A program made the translations under genes and the position numbers. A stretch of DNA of 64,000 nt, taken from positions 1,922,001 to 1,986,000 of the forward strand of contig NZ_JAOCQD020000002.1 of the NCBI RefSeq assembly GCF_025290835.2, written 5' to 3'. This stretch comes from Aquabacterium sp. OR-4. GTDB lineage: Bacteria > Pseudomonadota > Gammaproteobacteria > Burkholderiales > Burkholderiaceae_C. The notes under the pieces are model-generated. The model did not search any database. It was given only the letters and a program-made list of their open reading frames with translations, and had not been told where the DNA came from. Position 1 is the stretch's first letter. Each line of letters opens with the position of its first letter. This document shows, piece after piece, positions 55,743-64,000 of the stretch.

Positions 55743-56777
55743 ATGAGCGCAACATCCTCCCGGCCGGCGCATGTCCCGGCGCCGTCACAGCCGAGGCCGC
55801 GCGTCTCGCTGCTGGTGGCCACGCACAACCGCCCTGCCCTGCTGCGCGAGGCCCTGGCCAGCGTGATGGCGCAAACCGTCTCCGACTGGGAGGTGGTGCT
55901 GGTCGACGACGGCTCCACCCCGCCGGCACGTATCGACGACCTGCCGGCCGAGCTGCAGGCGCGCATCCAGCTGGTGCGCCATGAGCAGCCGCGGCGCAGC
56001 GCGGCCGCCCGCAACACCGCGGTGCGCGCAGCGCGCGGCGAGGTGCTGGCCTTTCTCGATGACGACGACCTGCTGGCGCCCGACTTCCTGGCGCGCGCGC
56101 TGGGCGTGCTGGATCGCCACCCGGCCATCGAGGTGGTGTGCGTGGGCGTCTCGTGGTTCGGCCAGAACGCCGACTGGACCGAGAAGGACTGCATGCCCAC
56201 CCTCGAGCGCACGCTGGCCGAGGCGCGCGGCACCGAGCTCGAGCGCGGCGTGCTGAGCTTCGGCCCTGATCTGCTGGATGCGCTGGTGCGCCGCGTGCCG
56301 ATGGCCTTCCAGCAGCAGGTGGTGCGGCGCGAGGTGTTCGAGCGCATCGGCTTCTTCACCGAAGGCCGTGTGCTCGACCGCAGCGACTGGGGCATCCGCG
56401 CCGCCGCGTTTTCACGCGTGGCCTTGTGCCCCGAGGGCCTGTACCGCCAGCGCTGCGACGGCCAGAGCTATGCCTCGCGGCCCGAGCGCTTCCACGAGTT
56501 TCTGCTGGCCGGCGTGGACACCATGGAGACCCTGCTGGCCCGCCTGAAACACGAGCAGGCGCCGCAGCGCGCCATCGGCACGGTCAGCCGTGGCGCGGCC
56601 AAGAGCTGGTTCGACCTGGCCTACTGGTGCCGCCAGCAAGGCCGCTACCGCGAAGCCTGGCACGCCCTGCTGATGAGCGAACGCCGCGAGCCCAGCCTGC
56701 CGCGCCTGCGGCTGGCCGCCCGCATGACCGTCGACGGCCTGCAGTCTCTGGCCGGCCGGCCGCGCAAGGAAGACTGA
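55743..56777 (+). CDS. family 2 glycosyltransferase
   Basis: A GT-A fold enzyme of 344 residues: RVSLLVATHNRPALLREAL at the start, VVLVDDGSTPPARI, RRSAAARNTAVRAARGEVLAFLDDDD with a DDD metal motif, and the acceptor region LDRSDWGIRAAAF. A helical C-terminal tail of about 70 residues follows. One base separates it from the next gene, so the two are coupled. Confidence 0.9.
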   Translation: MSATSSRPAHVPAPSQPRPRVSLLVATHNRPALLREALASVMAQTVSDWEVVLVDDGSTPPARIDDLPAELQARIQLVRHEQPRRSAAARNTAVRAARGEVLAFLDDDDLLAPDFLARALGVLDRHPAIEVVCVGVSWFGQNADWTEKDCMPTLERTLAEARGTELERGVLSFGPDLLDALVRRVPMAFQQQVVRREVFERIGFFTEGRVLDRSDWGIRAAAFSRVALCPEGLYRQRCDGQSYASRPERFHEFLLAGVDTMETLLARLKHEQAPQRAIGTVSRGAAKSWFDLAYWCRQQGRYREAWHALLMSERREPSLPRLRLAARMTVDGLQSLAGRPRKED

Positions 56778-56778
56778 G

Positions 56779-57690
56779 ATGTTCCACAACCTCAAGGGCC
56801 AGCTTGGCCGCGAGCTGTTCAACCGCCGCTGTGCCGGCGTGCTCGAGACGCCGCCGGTGCGGCTGGACAGCGCACGCCCGGTGATGGTGCTGAGCCAGCT
56901 GCAGCACAAGGATGTGCTGATGTACCTGGTGGCGGTGAAGACCTTTGCCGCCCAGGTGCCGCTGGGCGCCGCGATGGTGCTCGACGACGGCTCGCTCGAG
57001 CCCGACGACCACGCCCTGCTGGCCCGCCACCTGCCCGGCGTGGTGATCGAGCCGATCACCGCCCACCGCTCGGCGCGCTGCCCCAGCGGCGGCACCTGGG
57101 AGCGGCTGCTGGGCATCGCCCGCCACTGCGCCGACCGCTACGTGATGCAGCTCGACGCCGACACGCTGACGCTGGATGCCCTGCCCGAGGTGGTGGCGGC
57201 CATTGCCGCCAACCGCTCGTTCGCGCTGGGCACCTGGGACGACCAGCGCAGCGAGACCTTTGCCGAGCGCGCCGCCGATGCGCGGCGCCTGAACACCGCC
57301 GCCCAGGTGCATGTGCAGGTGGCCGCCGAGCAGCACTTCGACCGCGACCCGGCCTGGGCCGGGCTGCGCTACATCCGCGGCTGCTCGGGCTTTGCCGGCT
57401 TTGCGCGCGGCGCCACCAGCGCCGGCTTCATCGAGGACTTCTCCGAGCGCATGAGCCGGCTGCTGGGCGAGCGCTGGCGCGAGTGGGGCTCGGAGCAGGT
57501 GATGTCGAACATCGCGCTGGCCAACAGCCCCGACGTGATGGTGCTGCCCCATCCGCGCTACTGCGACTGCCTGCACCGCGCCGAGCACAGCGCCTTCGTG
57601 CACTTCATCGGTGACTGCCGCTTCCAGGGCAGTGCCTATCGCGACGCTGCAGCGGCCCGCATCGGCCTGCTGGGCCGCACAGGCGCGTGA
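56779..57690 (+). CDS. putative GT-A-like glycosyltransferase of the EPS locus
   Basis: A 303-residue soluble protein. The MQLDADTLTLDALPEVV segment (near 119-135) is a DxD-type metal/nucleotide-sugar site, and IRGCSGFAGFARG with GSEQVMSNIAL resembles the acceptor side of processive or mucin-type GT-A enzymes; overall similarity to GT2 is weak. It sits in the operon between a GT2 and an acyltransferase, overlapping the latter (GTGA). A glycosyltransferase is the best reading; other GT-A functions are possible. Confidence 0.6.
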   Translation: MFHNLKGQLGRELFNRRCAGVLETPPVRLDSARPVMVLSQLQHKDVLMYLVAVKTFAAQVPLGAAMVLDDGSLEPDDHALLARHLPGVVIEPITAHRSARCPSGGTWERLLGIARHCADRYVMQLDADTLTLDALPEVVAAIAANRSFALGTWDDQRSETFAERAADARRLNTAAQVHVQVAAEQHFDRDPAWAGLRYIRGCSGFAGFARGATSAGFIEDFSERMSRLLGERWREWGSEQVMSNIALANSPDVMVLPHPRYCDCLHRAEHSAFVHFIGDCRFQGSAYRDAAAARIGLLGRTGA

Positions 57691-59825
57691 GCGCGCGGCT
57701 GGGCGCTGCCGGCCCCGTGCCGGCCACCGGCACCGACACCGCCACCCGCGAGACCGGCCAGCACGTGGCCGCCGTGGACGGCCTGCGCGCCGTGGCGGTG
57801 GCCGCGGTGATGCTGTACCACCTGCTGCCGCAGGCCCTGCCCGGCGGCTTTACCGGGGTGGACGTGTTCTTCGTCATCTCGGGCTACGTGGTCACCGCCT
57901 CGCTGGCCAACCGCGCGCCGGCCGGGCTGGGCCGCTACACGCTGGCGTTTTATGCGCGGCGGGTGCTGCGCATCCTGCCGGCGCTGCTGAGCTGCCTGCT
58001 GGCCACCGCGCTGCTGACCACGCTGTTCGTGCCCGATGCCTGGCTGAGCCAGGCCACGCGGCAGGTGGGGCTGTGGGCCTTTCTGGGCCTGAGCAACCAC
58101 GCCCTGCTGTGGCACACCGACGGCTACTTCTCGCCGCGCGCCGAGTTCAACCCCTTCGTGCACACCTGGTCGCTGGCGGTGGAGGAGCAGTTCTACGTCG
58201 TCTTCCCGCTGGTGTTCTTTCTGTGGCTGCAGCGCGGCAGTGCGCGGCCGGCGCTGGCCTGGCTGGGCCGGCACGGCACGGCGCTGCTGTGGGCGGCCTC
58301 GCTGGCCTGGTGCGCCTGGGCCAGCAGCACGCGGCCCGACGAGGCCTTCTACCTGCTGCCCTCGCGCTTCTGGGAGCTGGCCACCGGCGCCCTGCTGCTG
58401 CAGTGGCAGCGCAGCGGCGTCCTGGCCCGCTGGCCCGGGCTGGGCCGCCATGGCGCACTGGGCGGTGCGCTGCTGGTGCTGGCCGGCCTGGCGGTGGTGA
58501 GCCACCAGCCGTTTCCGTTTCCGCAGGCGCTGCTGCCGGTGCTGGGCACGGCCTGGCTGATCCACGCGATGACCTGCGGCCAGCCGCCGGCGCGCTGGGG
58601 CCGCCCGGTGCAGGCCGCTTTGGCCCACCGCGCCACGGTGGCGGTGGGCAGGCTGTCGTACTCGCTGTACCTGTGGCACTGGCCGGTGTACGTGCTGCTG
58701 CGCTGGACCACCGGGCTCGAGTCACCCGCCACGCTGGCGCTGGCGCTGGTGGCCACGGTGGCCCTGGCCACGCTGTCGTACCACGCCATCGAGGTGCCGC
58801 TGCGCCGGCATCCGCGCGTGCTGGCGTTGCCGCAATGGCTGATCGTGGCCGCGGCGTTGCTGGCCGTGGCCCTGGCCTGGCAGCTGGCGCGCGAGGTCTT
58901 CCACCTGCGCCACCGCATCGGCTCGGTGGTCAACCGCGAGGCCACGCTGTGGTACCCCAGCGCCTGGGCGCCCGCGGCCGGCAGCGCGCGCCTGTGCACG
59001 GCGCAGGAGCGCTGGCGCGAGCTGCCGGCGGCCACGGTGCTGGAGCTGGGCTCGGCCGACTGCACGGCGCGCGCCGTGCCGACCCAGCTGTTCGTGATCG
59101 GCGACTCGCATGCCGGCGCCTACACCACGCTGCTGCGCCAGTGGGCCGATGCCAGCGCCATGACCGTGCGCCAGTACGGGCGCAGCGGCTGCTCGTTTGC
59201 CAACTTCTACAAGGCCACGCCGGCCGACGATGCACGCTGCCTGGCCTTTGCCGAGGCGGCCATGGCCGATGTCGAGCGCCTGGCCCGGCCCGGCGACGTG
59301 GTGCTGCTGGCCGCACTGCGCATGCCACGCATCGGCGGCCAGGACCGGCGCTACGACCTCGATGCCCTGCTGGCCGAGCAGCGCAGCCCCGCGGCCGCCA
59401 CGCAGCGCGCCGCGGCCGAGCGCCAGGCCCTGGTGCAGGTGGAGCGGCTGCGCCAGCGCGGCCTGAAGATCGTGCTCGAGGCGCCCAAGCCGGTGCACCT
59501 GTCGCCGCCCTTTCGCTGCGCCGACTGGTTCAACCGCGGCAACCCGGTGTGCGCGCCGGGCTTCGAGGTGCCGCGCGACCTGTTGCTGGCCCTGCGCGCG
59601 CCGGTGCAGGCGGCGCTGGAGCGCGCCGTGCAGCAACCCGGCACCTGGCTCTGGGACCCGTTCGAGCCGCTGTGCCCCGATGCCCGCTGCCAGGCTTTCG
59701 ATGCCCAGGGCCGGCCGCTGTTCTTTGACGGCGACCACCTCAGCGCGCATGCCAACCGGCTGCTGTTTCCCGGTTTTGCCAGCGTGATGGGCGCCGTGCA
59801 GCGCGGTGAGCGGCCGGCACCCTGA
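57687..59825 (+). CDS. OafA/YrhL-type acyltransferase with C-terminal SGNH domain
   Basis: A 712-residue inner-membrane O-acyltransferase that moves an acetyl or other acyl group to an exported sugar. The N-terminal acyltransferase-3 domain (about 28-400, ten membrane helices) has VDGLRAVAVAAVMLYHL, GGFTGVDVFFVISGYVV and HTWSLAVEEQFYVVFPL; the C-terminal periplasmic SGNH domain has GDSHAGAYTTLL (Ser near 473) and the catalytic DGDHLSAHAN. Both parts are intact. GTG start overlaps the upstream stop. It is the last gene of the rightward operon. Confidence 0.93.
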   Translation: MSARLGAAGPVPATGTDTATRETGQHVAAVDGLRAVAVAAVMLYHLLPQALPGGFTGVDVFFVISGYVVTASLANRAPAGLGRYTLAFYARRVLRILPALLSCLLATALLTTLFVPDAWLSQATRQVGLWAFLGLSNHALLWHTDGYFSPRAEFNPFVHTWSLAVEEQFYVVFPLVFFLWLQRGSARPALAWLGRHGTALLWAASLAWCAWASSTRPDEAFYLLPSRFWELATGALLLQWQRSGVLARWPGLGRHGALGGALLVLAGLAVVSHQPFPFPQALLPVLGTAWLIHAMTCGQPPARWGRPVQAALAHRATVAVGRLSYSLYLWHWPVYVLLRWTTGLESPATLALALVATVALATLSYHAIEVPLRRHPRVLALPQWLIVAAALLAVALAWQLAREVFHLRHRIGSVVNREATLWYPSAWAPAAGSARLCTAQERWRELPAATVLELGSADCTARAVPTQLFVIGDSHAGAYTTLLRQWADASAMTVRQYGRSGCSFANFYKATPADDARCLAFAEAAMADVERLARPGDVVLLAALRMPRIGGQDRRYDLDALLAEQRSPAAATQRAAAERQALVQVERLRQRGLKIVLEAPKPVHLSPPFRCADWFNRGNPVCAPGFEVPRDLLLALRAPVQAALERAVQQPGTWLWDPFEPLCPDARCQAFDAQGRPLFFDGDHLSAHANRLLFPGFASVMGAVQRGERPAP

Positions 59826-59887
59826 GGCCTGGTTGAGCGGCCACTGAGCGCCGGCCACGGCCGCGCAGCAGCGGGCTTCGCGCCGGC

Positions 59888-61648
59888 TCAGGCGGCCGGC
59901 TGTCGCTGCGCCAAGACCTCGGCCACCGCCTGGCGCAGCGCCGGGCCATCCACCTCGTAGTGGTTCAGGGTCTGGGCCCAGCGCCGCGTGTTGGCGCCGG
60001 TCACCTGCTCGATGTCGTGCACCTGGTCGGGCTGCAGGTAGCGCGGCGCCACGCCGCCGGCGCGCGACCAGAACGCGCAGTACTGGCCGATCGGGCCGCT
60101 GATGCCGCGCAGCACCAGGCTGCTGCCGTGCACCACGCCCGGGCAGTTGGCCAGCCAGCCCAGCTTGTTCTGCAGCGTGCCGTGCGTGGCCACATACACA
60201 TCGGCCGCCTCGCTGAGCGCCACGCCGTCGAAGATCGACGCGCCGGCCAGCACCGTGACCGGCAGGCCGGCCGGCAGGCGGGCGCGGATCTCGGCCACCA
60301 GCTGCAGCTCGGCCGCGCGCATGCCGTCGAGCCAGCTGAACTTGTCGGTCGGCCGGCGCAGCCAGGGCACGGCCAGGCCGTCGATCACCAGCGCCATGCC
60401 GGGTTGCTGCTGGTGCAGCGCGCTGGCCAGCTCGGCAATGCCCTGGGCCTGCGAGGCCCAGGTGCGGGTGCCGGTGCGGATGGTGAACCACACCCGCGGC
60501 CCGCTGGCCGCACGCAGGCCGGCCAGCTGCTGGCGCGCGGTGTCGGAGCAATGCGCCAGCGCCACCCGGCGCAGGCGGCTGACCAGGTCGTCGTTGACCA
60601 CCAGGCCGCCGGCGCGCACGATGAACCAGCCCTCGCGCACCGCGCGCAGCGGCAGATCGGCCGCCGACAGGTGCAGCACCGCGCCGGGCGCCAGCTCGGG
60701 AAAGATCTCCTCGATCGGGCCCAGCGGCTCGGCCGTGGCCGCCAGGCGCTCGAAGGCCGGCGCCGCCGGGTTGTTCGCCCTAATCGGCCCACCCGCCTCG
60801 TTCGCGCCATCGGCACCGTCAGCGCCACCCGAGGCCCGGCCCAGCAGCGCCTGCACGCCCGACAGGCTGTTCCAGAGGTGGTGGGCGAAGTGGTGGTGGT
60901 CCACCAGGGCCACGCGGGCATGGGGCGCGGCGGCGGGCTGCAGGTAGCGCGCCACATCGGCCCGGTGCTGCAGCATGAAGGCGCGCAGCTGGTCGAGCTC
61001 CCAGCGGCCCAGCCAGGCCCAGTCGCGGCTGCCAAGCAAGGCCACCAGCTGCTGCGCGGGGAAGTACCAGTACACCGGCTGGTAGCCCAGGCTCTCGCGG
61101 CCCACGGCCAGGTAGAACACCCGCTCGCCTTCGGTGAAGCGGTAGAACACCGAGGCCCCCGAGGCCGCCAGCAGCGAGTGCGCGCTGCGCAGCGGGCGAC
61201 CGCTGCAGGGGCTGTCGAAGGCCAGCGCACCGGCCTGCAGCGCGTCGCGCTGGTAGCCGGCGTCGAAGATCTGCGGCGGCAGCAGGCCCGATCCGGCGCC
61301 GGCGGCCTTCAGGCGCCGGTCGCTGCGCTGGCCGCGCAGCACCGCCAGGTCGATGCCGGCCGCGGCCAGCGCGGCCGCATCGTGCGGCTGCAGCGCATCC
61401 AGATCGACCACGTGGTAGTCGCCCTCGGCCTCGAAGGCCTGGCGCAGCAGCGCCATGTCCAGCAGCGGCGCGGCCAGGCCGGCCGGGCGTGCCTGCACCT
61501 GGGCGCTGTGCATGCCGGCAGCCAGCCAGGCCAGGCGGCGCCGCTCCCAGGCCTGCCAGCGCGGGCTGCGCCGCAGCCACTGCACGCAGCGCTGGCGCAG
61601 TGCGCGTGCCACGCGCGGCAGCAGCGCGGGCAGGCCGGATGCCGTCAC
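59888..61648 (-). CDS. large uncharacterised EPS-locus protein (GT61-like C-terminal part)
   Basis: A 586-residue product starting with GTG at 61648, overlapping the stop of the upstream gene (GTGA). The N-terminal part is basic; the middle carries VALVDHHHFAHHLWNSLSG and SVFYRFTEGERVFYLAVGRESL; the C-terminal part has VTVLAGASIFDGVALSEAADVYVATHGTLQNKLGW (in part) and VVHGSSLVL, reminiscent of GT61-type glycosyltransferase cores. I cannot place it with confidence. The longer open frame to 62578 is a shadow of the next gene. Confidence 0.6.
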   Translation of the reverse strand: MTASGLPALLPRVARALRQRCVQWLRRSPRWQAWERRRLAWLAAGMHSAQVQARPAGLAAPLLDMALLRQAFEAEGDYHVVDLDALQPHDAAALAAAGIDLAVLRGQRSDRRLKAAGAGSGLLPPQIFDAGYQRDALQAGALAFDSPCSGRPLRSAHSLLAASGASVFYRFTEGERVFYLAVGRESLGYQPVYWYFPAQQLVALLGSRDWAWLGRWELDQLRAFMLQHRADVARYLQPAAAPHARVALVDHHHFAHHLWNSLSGVQALLGRASGGADGADGANEAGGPIRANNPAAPAFERLAATAEPLGPIEEIFPELAPGAVLHLSAADLPLRAVREGWFIVRAGGLVVNDDLVSRLRRVALAHCSDTARQQLAGLRAASGPRVWFTIRTGTRTWASQAQGIAELASALHQQQPGMALVIDGLAVPWLRRPTDKFSWLDGMRAAELQLVAEIRARLPAGLPVTVLAGASIFDGVALSEAADVYVATHGTLQNKLGWLANCPGVVHGSSLVLRGISGPIGQYCAFWSRAGGVAPRYLQPDQVHDIEQVTGANTRRWAQTLNHYEVDGPALRQAVAEVLAQRQPAA

Positions 61649-62628
61649 CGGCTGGCGGCGCCGAGTGCGCCCGAGGTGAGCAGCCGGTCGCAGAAGGCGA
61701 AAAACTCGTCGCCCACTTCGGCGGCCCAGGCCGGGTGGGCCTGGCGCAGCTGCGCTGCGGTGCCGGGGCCGTATTCGCGGGCGTAGCGGGCCTTCAGCGC
61801 CGGCATGTCGCAGACCTCGAGCGCACGGCGCCAGAAGTACACGCCGCGAAAGCGCCACAGGCCATCCACCTGGCGCGGGTTGGAGATGCCGCCCACGTGG
61901 AAGATCTCGCCACTGGGCGTGGGCGTGGCCGGAAAGTCGGCCAGGAAGTCGAAGCGCAGGCCCTCGGCCCGGCCCAGCATCATCAGCACGCGCAGGGTGT
62001 CGAAGTAATCCTTGTGCGCCTCGGGCAGGCGGCCCTCGCCAAAGCCCTCGCCCGCCAGCCGCTCGGCCACCGCGGGGCTCAGGTCGCGCCAACGCTTGGG
62101 ATGGCAGCTGACGCCATGGCGCTGGCCCAGCCCGCGAATGGCCTCGCGGTTGAAGAACAGAAAGAAGGTCTCGGGCACCCGCAGGCCGCTTTGCGGATGC
62201 ACGCGCGAGAACACCGCGTTCATCTGCACGCCGGGCGCCAGCCGGCGCATCGGCTCGAAGTGCGAGGCGTCGAGCACGAAGCAGTCGTAGTCGAGGATGC
62301 CGAAATCGCCCTGCAAGCCCTCGAACAGCAGATCGAGCACCTGGTCGTGCTCCATCATCGCGCCGCAATGCACCAGCGGCTGGCCGCCAAACAGCTGCTG
62401 CGCGAGCTTGACCTCCCAGGCCGGCAGGCCGTTGAGCACGATCAGCCGGTCCACCCCGGCCGGCACGCGCTGCAGCGCCAGCCAGGTGACATGCAGGCTG
62501 CCCGGCATGGCAATGATCACGAAGGGCCGGTCCAGCCGCTGCTGCTTCAGCGCGGCCAGAAACGATTTCAGCTGCCAATCACGCTGGCGCCAGCGCCACG
62601 CATTGCGCAGGCGGTTCACGAGACTCAT
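61645..62628 (-). CDS. uncharacterised EPS-locus protein
   Basis: A 327-residue soluble protein, start ATG 62628 with an AGGA 11 bases upstream (an in-frame TTG at 62649 is less likely). It begins with a helical, basic N-terminus (RNAWRWRQRDWQLKSFLAAL), then RPFVIIAMPGSLHVTWLAL and a VLDASHFEPMRRL-containing core, with many Arg and aromatic residues. No known domain is recognised. It overlaps the 586-residue gene by 4 bases, which implies tight coupling and perhaps a joint role. Confidence 0.65.
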   Translation of the reverse strand: MSLVNRLRNAWRWRQRDWQLKSFLAALKQQRLDRPFVIIAMPGSLHVTWLALQRVPAGVDRLIVLNGLPAWEVKLAQQLFGGQPLVHCGAMMEHDQVLDLLFEGLQGDFGILDYDCFVLDASHFEPMRRLAPGVQMNAVFSRVHPQSGLRVPETFFLFFNREAIRGLGQRHGVSCHPKRWRDLSPAVAERLAGEGFGEGRLPEAHKDYFDTLRVLMMLGRAEGLRFDFLADFPATPTPSGEIFHVGGISNPRQVDGLWRFRGVYFWRRALEVCDMPALKARYAREYGPGTAAQLRQAHPAWAAEVGDEFFAFCDRLLTSGALGAASR

Positions 62629-62653
62629 CGCGGGTGTGTCCTCTTGCAAGCGT

Positions 62654-63598
62654 TCAGCCGCCCTGGCGCTGGCGCAGGCCGCGGATCAGGCCGAGGAAGT
62701 GCCAGACGATCATTTCCTGGCGGAAGGCCTCGTCGGCCGGCCGCAGCAGGTGCATCTTCAGGGTCAGGGCCGCGGCCCGCAGCAGCTGCGGAAACAGGTA
62801 CAGCGGCACGCCCTGCCAGTGGCGCCCGCTGGGTGCCGGCCAGGCCGCGGCCTCGGCCTGGCTGCACTGGTAGCGCCAGCGGCGGAAGTAGCGCTTCTCG
62901 AGCCGGAAGGCCTCGACCTTGTGGCGCACTTTGGCCTGCGGAAAGTACATCACCTTGCCGCCATGCTCGACGATGCGCATCAGCACGTCGATCTCCTCGC
63001 CGCCGGCCAGTTTGTTGCCCATGCGGCCCAGCTGCGGATCGAACTGGCCCACCTCGCTGAACACGCGGCGGTGGAAGGCCAGGCTGGCGCCGAAGGGCAT
63101 CTCGTCGTGGCGGCGCACCTCGCGCGGGCCGTCGGCGTCGGTCTTGACTGCCAGAAAACCGTAGAAGCGCTCGGTCAGCCAGCGTGGCGGCGTGGCCAGC
63201 CACAGCGGCGCGATGTAGCCGCCGGCCGCGCTGCAGCCATGCGTGCGCATGCCCTGCACCAGCAGCAGCAGCCAGTCGGGTGCGGGCAGCACGTCGTCGT
63301 CGGTGAACACCAGCCACTCGCCGCGCGCCGCGGCAATGGCGTGGTTGCGGGCATGCGACAGGCCCTGGCGCGCCTCGAACTCGTAGCGCACGCTCAGCTC
63401 GGGCCGGCTGGCCTGGAAGCGCTCGACCGTGGCCCGCGTGTCGTCGCGCGAGTTGTTGTCCACCACCACCAGCTCCCAGCGCCAGTCGGGCGGCACCTGC
63501 AGCGCGCCGATGGCCTGCAGCGTCTCGGCCAGCGATTCGCAGCGGTTGTAGGTGCAGACGATGACCGAGGCGTCCAGCCCCGGCAAGTTGTCGCTCAC
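62654..63598 (-). CDS. family 2 glycosyltransferase
   Basis: A GT-A fold enzyme of 314 residues with ASVIVCTYNRCESLAETL, LVVVDNNSRDDTRATV, GLSHARNHAIAAARGEWLVFTDDD (in part, DxD = DDD) and GGEEIDVLMRIVEHGGKVMYFP on the acceptor side. GTG start at 63598 overlaps the stop of the deacetylase gene, and the unknown gene follows by 25 bases, so the four leftward genes form one operon. Similar to EpsD/WcaA-type chain-elongating enzymes of exosortase loci. Confidence 0.9.
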   Translation of the reverse strand: MSDNLPGLDASVIVCTYNRCESLAETLQAIGALQVPPDWRWELVVVDNNSRDDTRATVERFQASRPELSVRYEFEARQGLSHARNHAIAAARGEWLVFTDDDVLPAPDWLLLLVQGMRTHGCSAAGGYIAPLWLATPPRWLTERFYGFLAVKTDADGPREVRRHDEMPFGASLAFHRRVFSEVGQFDPQLGRMGNKLAGGEEIDVLMRIVEHGGKVMYFPQAKVRHKVEAFRLEKRYFRRWRYQCSQAEAAAWPAPSGRHWQGVPLYLFPQLLRAAALTLKMHLLRPADEAFRQEMIVWHFLGLIRGLRQRQGG

Positions 63599-64000
63599 GG
63601 CGTGCCTCCTGCAGCATGGGGCCGCAGCCGCGCGGCCAGGCGGCGCCCGACGTAACGCAGCTGGTAGGCCAGCGATCCATCGTTGGTGCCCAGGTTGAGC
63701 TTGCGCCCGAAGCGTGCGGGCGTGTCGAAGCCGGTGATGTCGAGCCGGCGCACCGCCAGCGCCGGCCCGGCGGCGCGGTTGAAGCCCGGTTCGACGCTGA
63801 AGCCCAGCCGGTAGCCGGCCCGCGCCGCGGCCTGGCGCACGCGATCGTCGACGCCGCCATAGGGATAGGCGATGGCCTCGACCGCGGTGCCCAGCAGCTG
63901 CTGCAGCTCGGCACGCGAGCCGGCCAGCTCGTCGGCCAGGCGCTCGTCGTCCAGCTCGGTGAGCCGGGCGTGGTGGCGCGAATGGCTGTGGAACTCGATG
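63595..64000 (-). CDS. polysaccharide deacetylase family protein, cut by the window end
   Basis: The C-terminal 134 or so residues of a NodB-homology deacetylase, which removes N-acetyl groups from an amino-sugar polymer. The visible part opens with IEFHSHSRHHARL, the metal-binding H(S/T)-x-x-H motif, followed by AYPYGGVDDRVRQAAARAGY and GFSVEPGFNRAAGP. The N-terminus, with the catalytic TFDD motif, lies beyond 64000. The stop overlaps the GTG of the glycosyltransferase gene. In exosortase loci such an enzyme trims the finished EPS. Confidence 0.85.
   Translation of the reverse strand, partial: IEFHSHSRHHARLTELDDERLADELAGSRAELQQLLGTAVEAIAYPYGGVDDRVRQAAARAGYRLGFSVEPGFNRAAGPALAVRRLDITGFDTPARFGRKLNLGTNDGSLAYQLRYVGRRLAARLRPHAAGGTP

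Overview
The window is about 70% G+C with dense, strongly GC3-biased genes. Several features point to the Burkholderiales, probably the Leptothrix/Rubrivivax/Ideonella group: Bug-type and LivGHMKF transporters, an ErpA/S9/L13 block, PEP-CTERM proteins and an exosortase-A-type exopolysaccharide (EPS) locus. The taxonomic call is inference from gene content. I saw no tRNA, rRNA, CRISPR array, prophage or insertion sequence.

Left part (1-10.3 kb): the 3' end of a type II secretion gspF; a Lon-like AAA ATPase; a membrane diguanylate cyclase with intact GGDEF and I-site; then three PEP-CTERM surface proteins, with a large secreted ExeM/NucH-type nuclease lodged between the second and third. The last three genes of this block look like one operon behind a good sigma-54 (-24/-12) element.

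10.3-19 kb: a Crp/Fnr regulator is divergent from an eight-gene operon: long-chain-type acyl-CoA synthetase, LivG, LivH, LivM, binding protein, LivF, an unknown 101-residue protein and a PaaK-like CoA ligase. The arrangement suggests uptake of a carboxylic acid coupled to CoA activation. A perfect palindrome sits at the class II activator position (-41.5), and a strong intrinsic terminator lies inside the operon before livF.

19-40 kb is mostly housekeeping: a lipoprotein, a Bug binding protein, dtd, a cation efflux protein, tyrS, an M23 peptidase, anmK, erpA, rpsI-rplM, a GNAT acetyltransferase, a DUF2726 protein, srkA, htpG with a near-consensus sigma-32 promoter, a DUF364 protein and a MacAB-like exporter with two permeases.

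40-64 kb is a continuous polysaccharide locus. It encodes UDP-glucose dehydrogenase and a UDP-glucuronate 4-epimerase (uronic acid supply); a PLP decarboxylase, an AMP-forming ligase and a stand-alone acyl carrier protein of the exosortase-A-associated type; two asparagine-synthetase homologues that both lack the N-terminal nucleophile cysteine; at least five glycosyltransferases, one a fusion of two complete GT4 enzymes; an OafA-type acyltransferase with an SGNH domain; four exported or unknown proteins; and a polysaccharide deacetylase cut by the window end. Exosortase, PrsK/PrsR, flippase and polymerase are not in the window. My reading is that this is the decoration half of an exosortase-linked EPS pathway, possibly making an amide- or acyl-modified uronic-acid polymer that works with the PEP-CTERM proteins near 4-10 kb.
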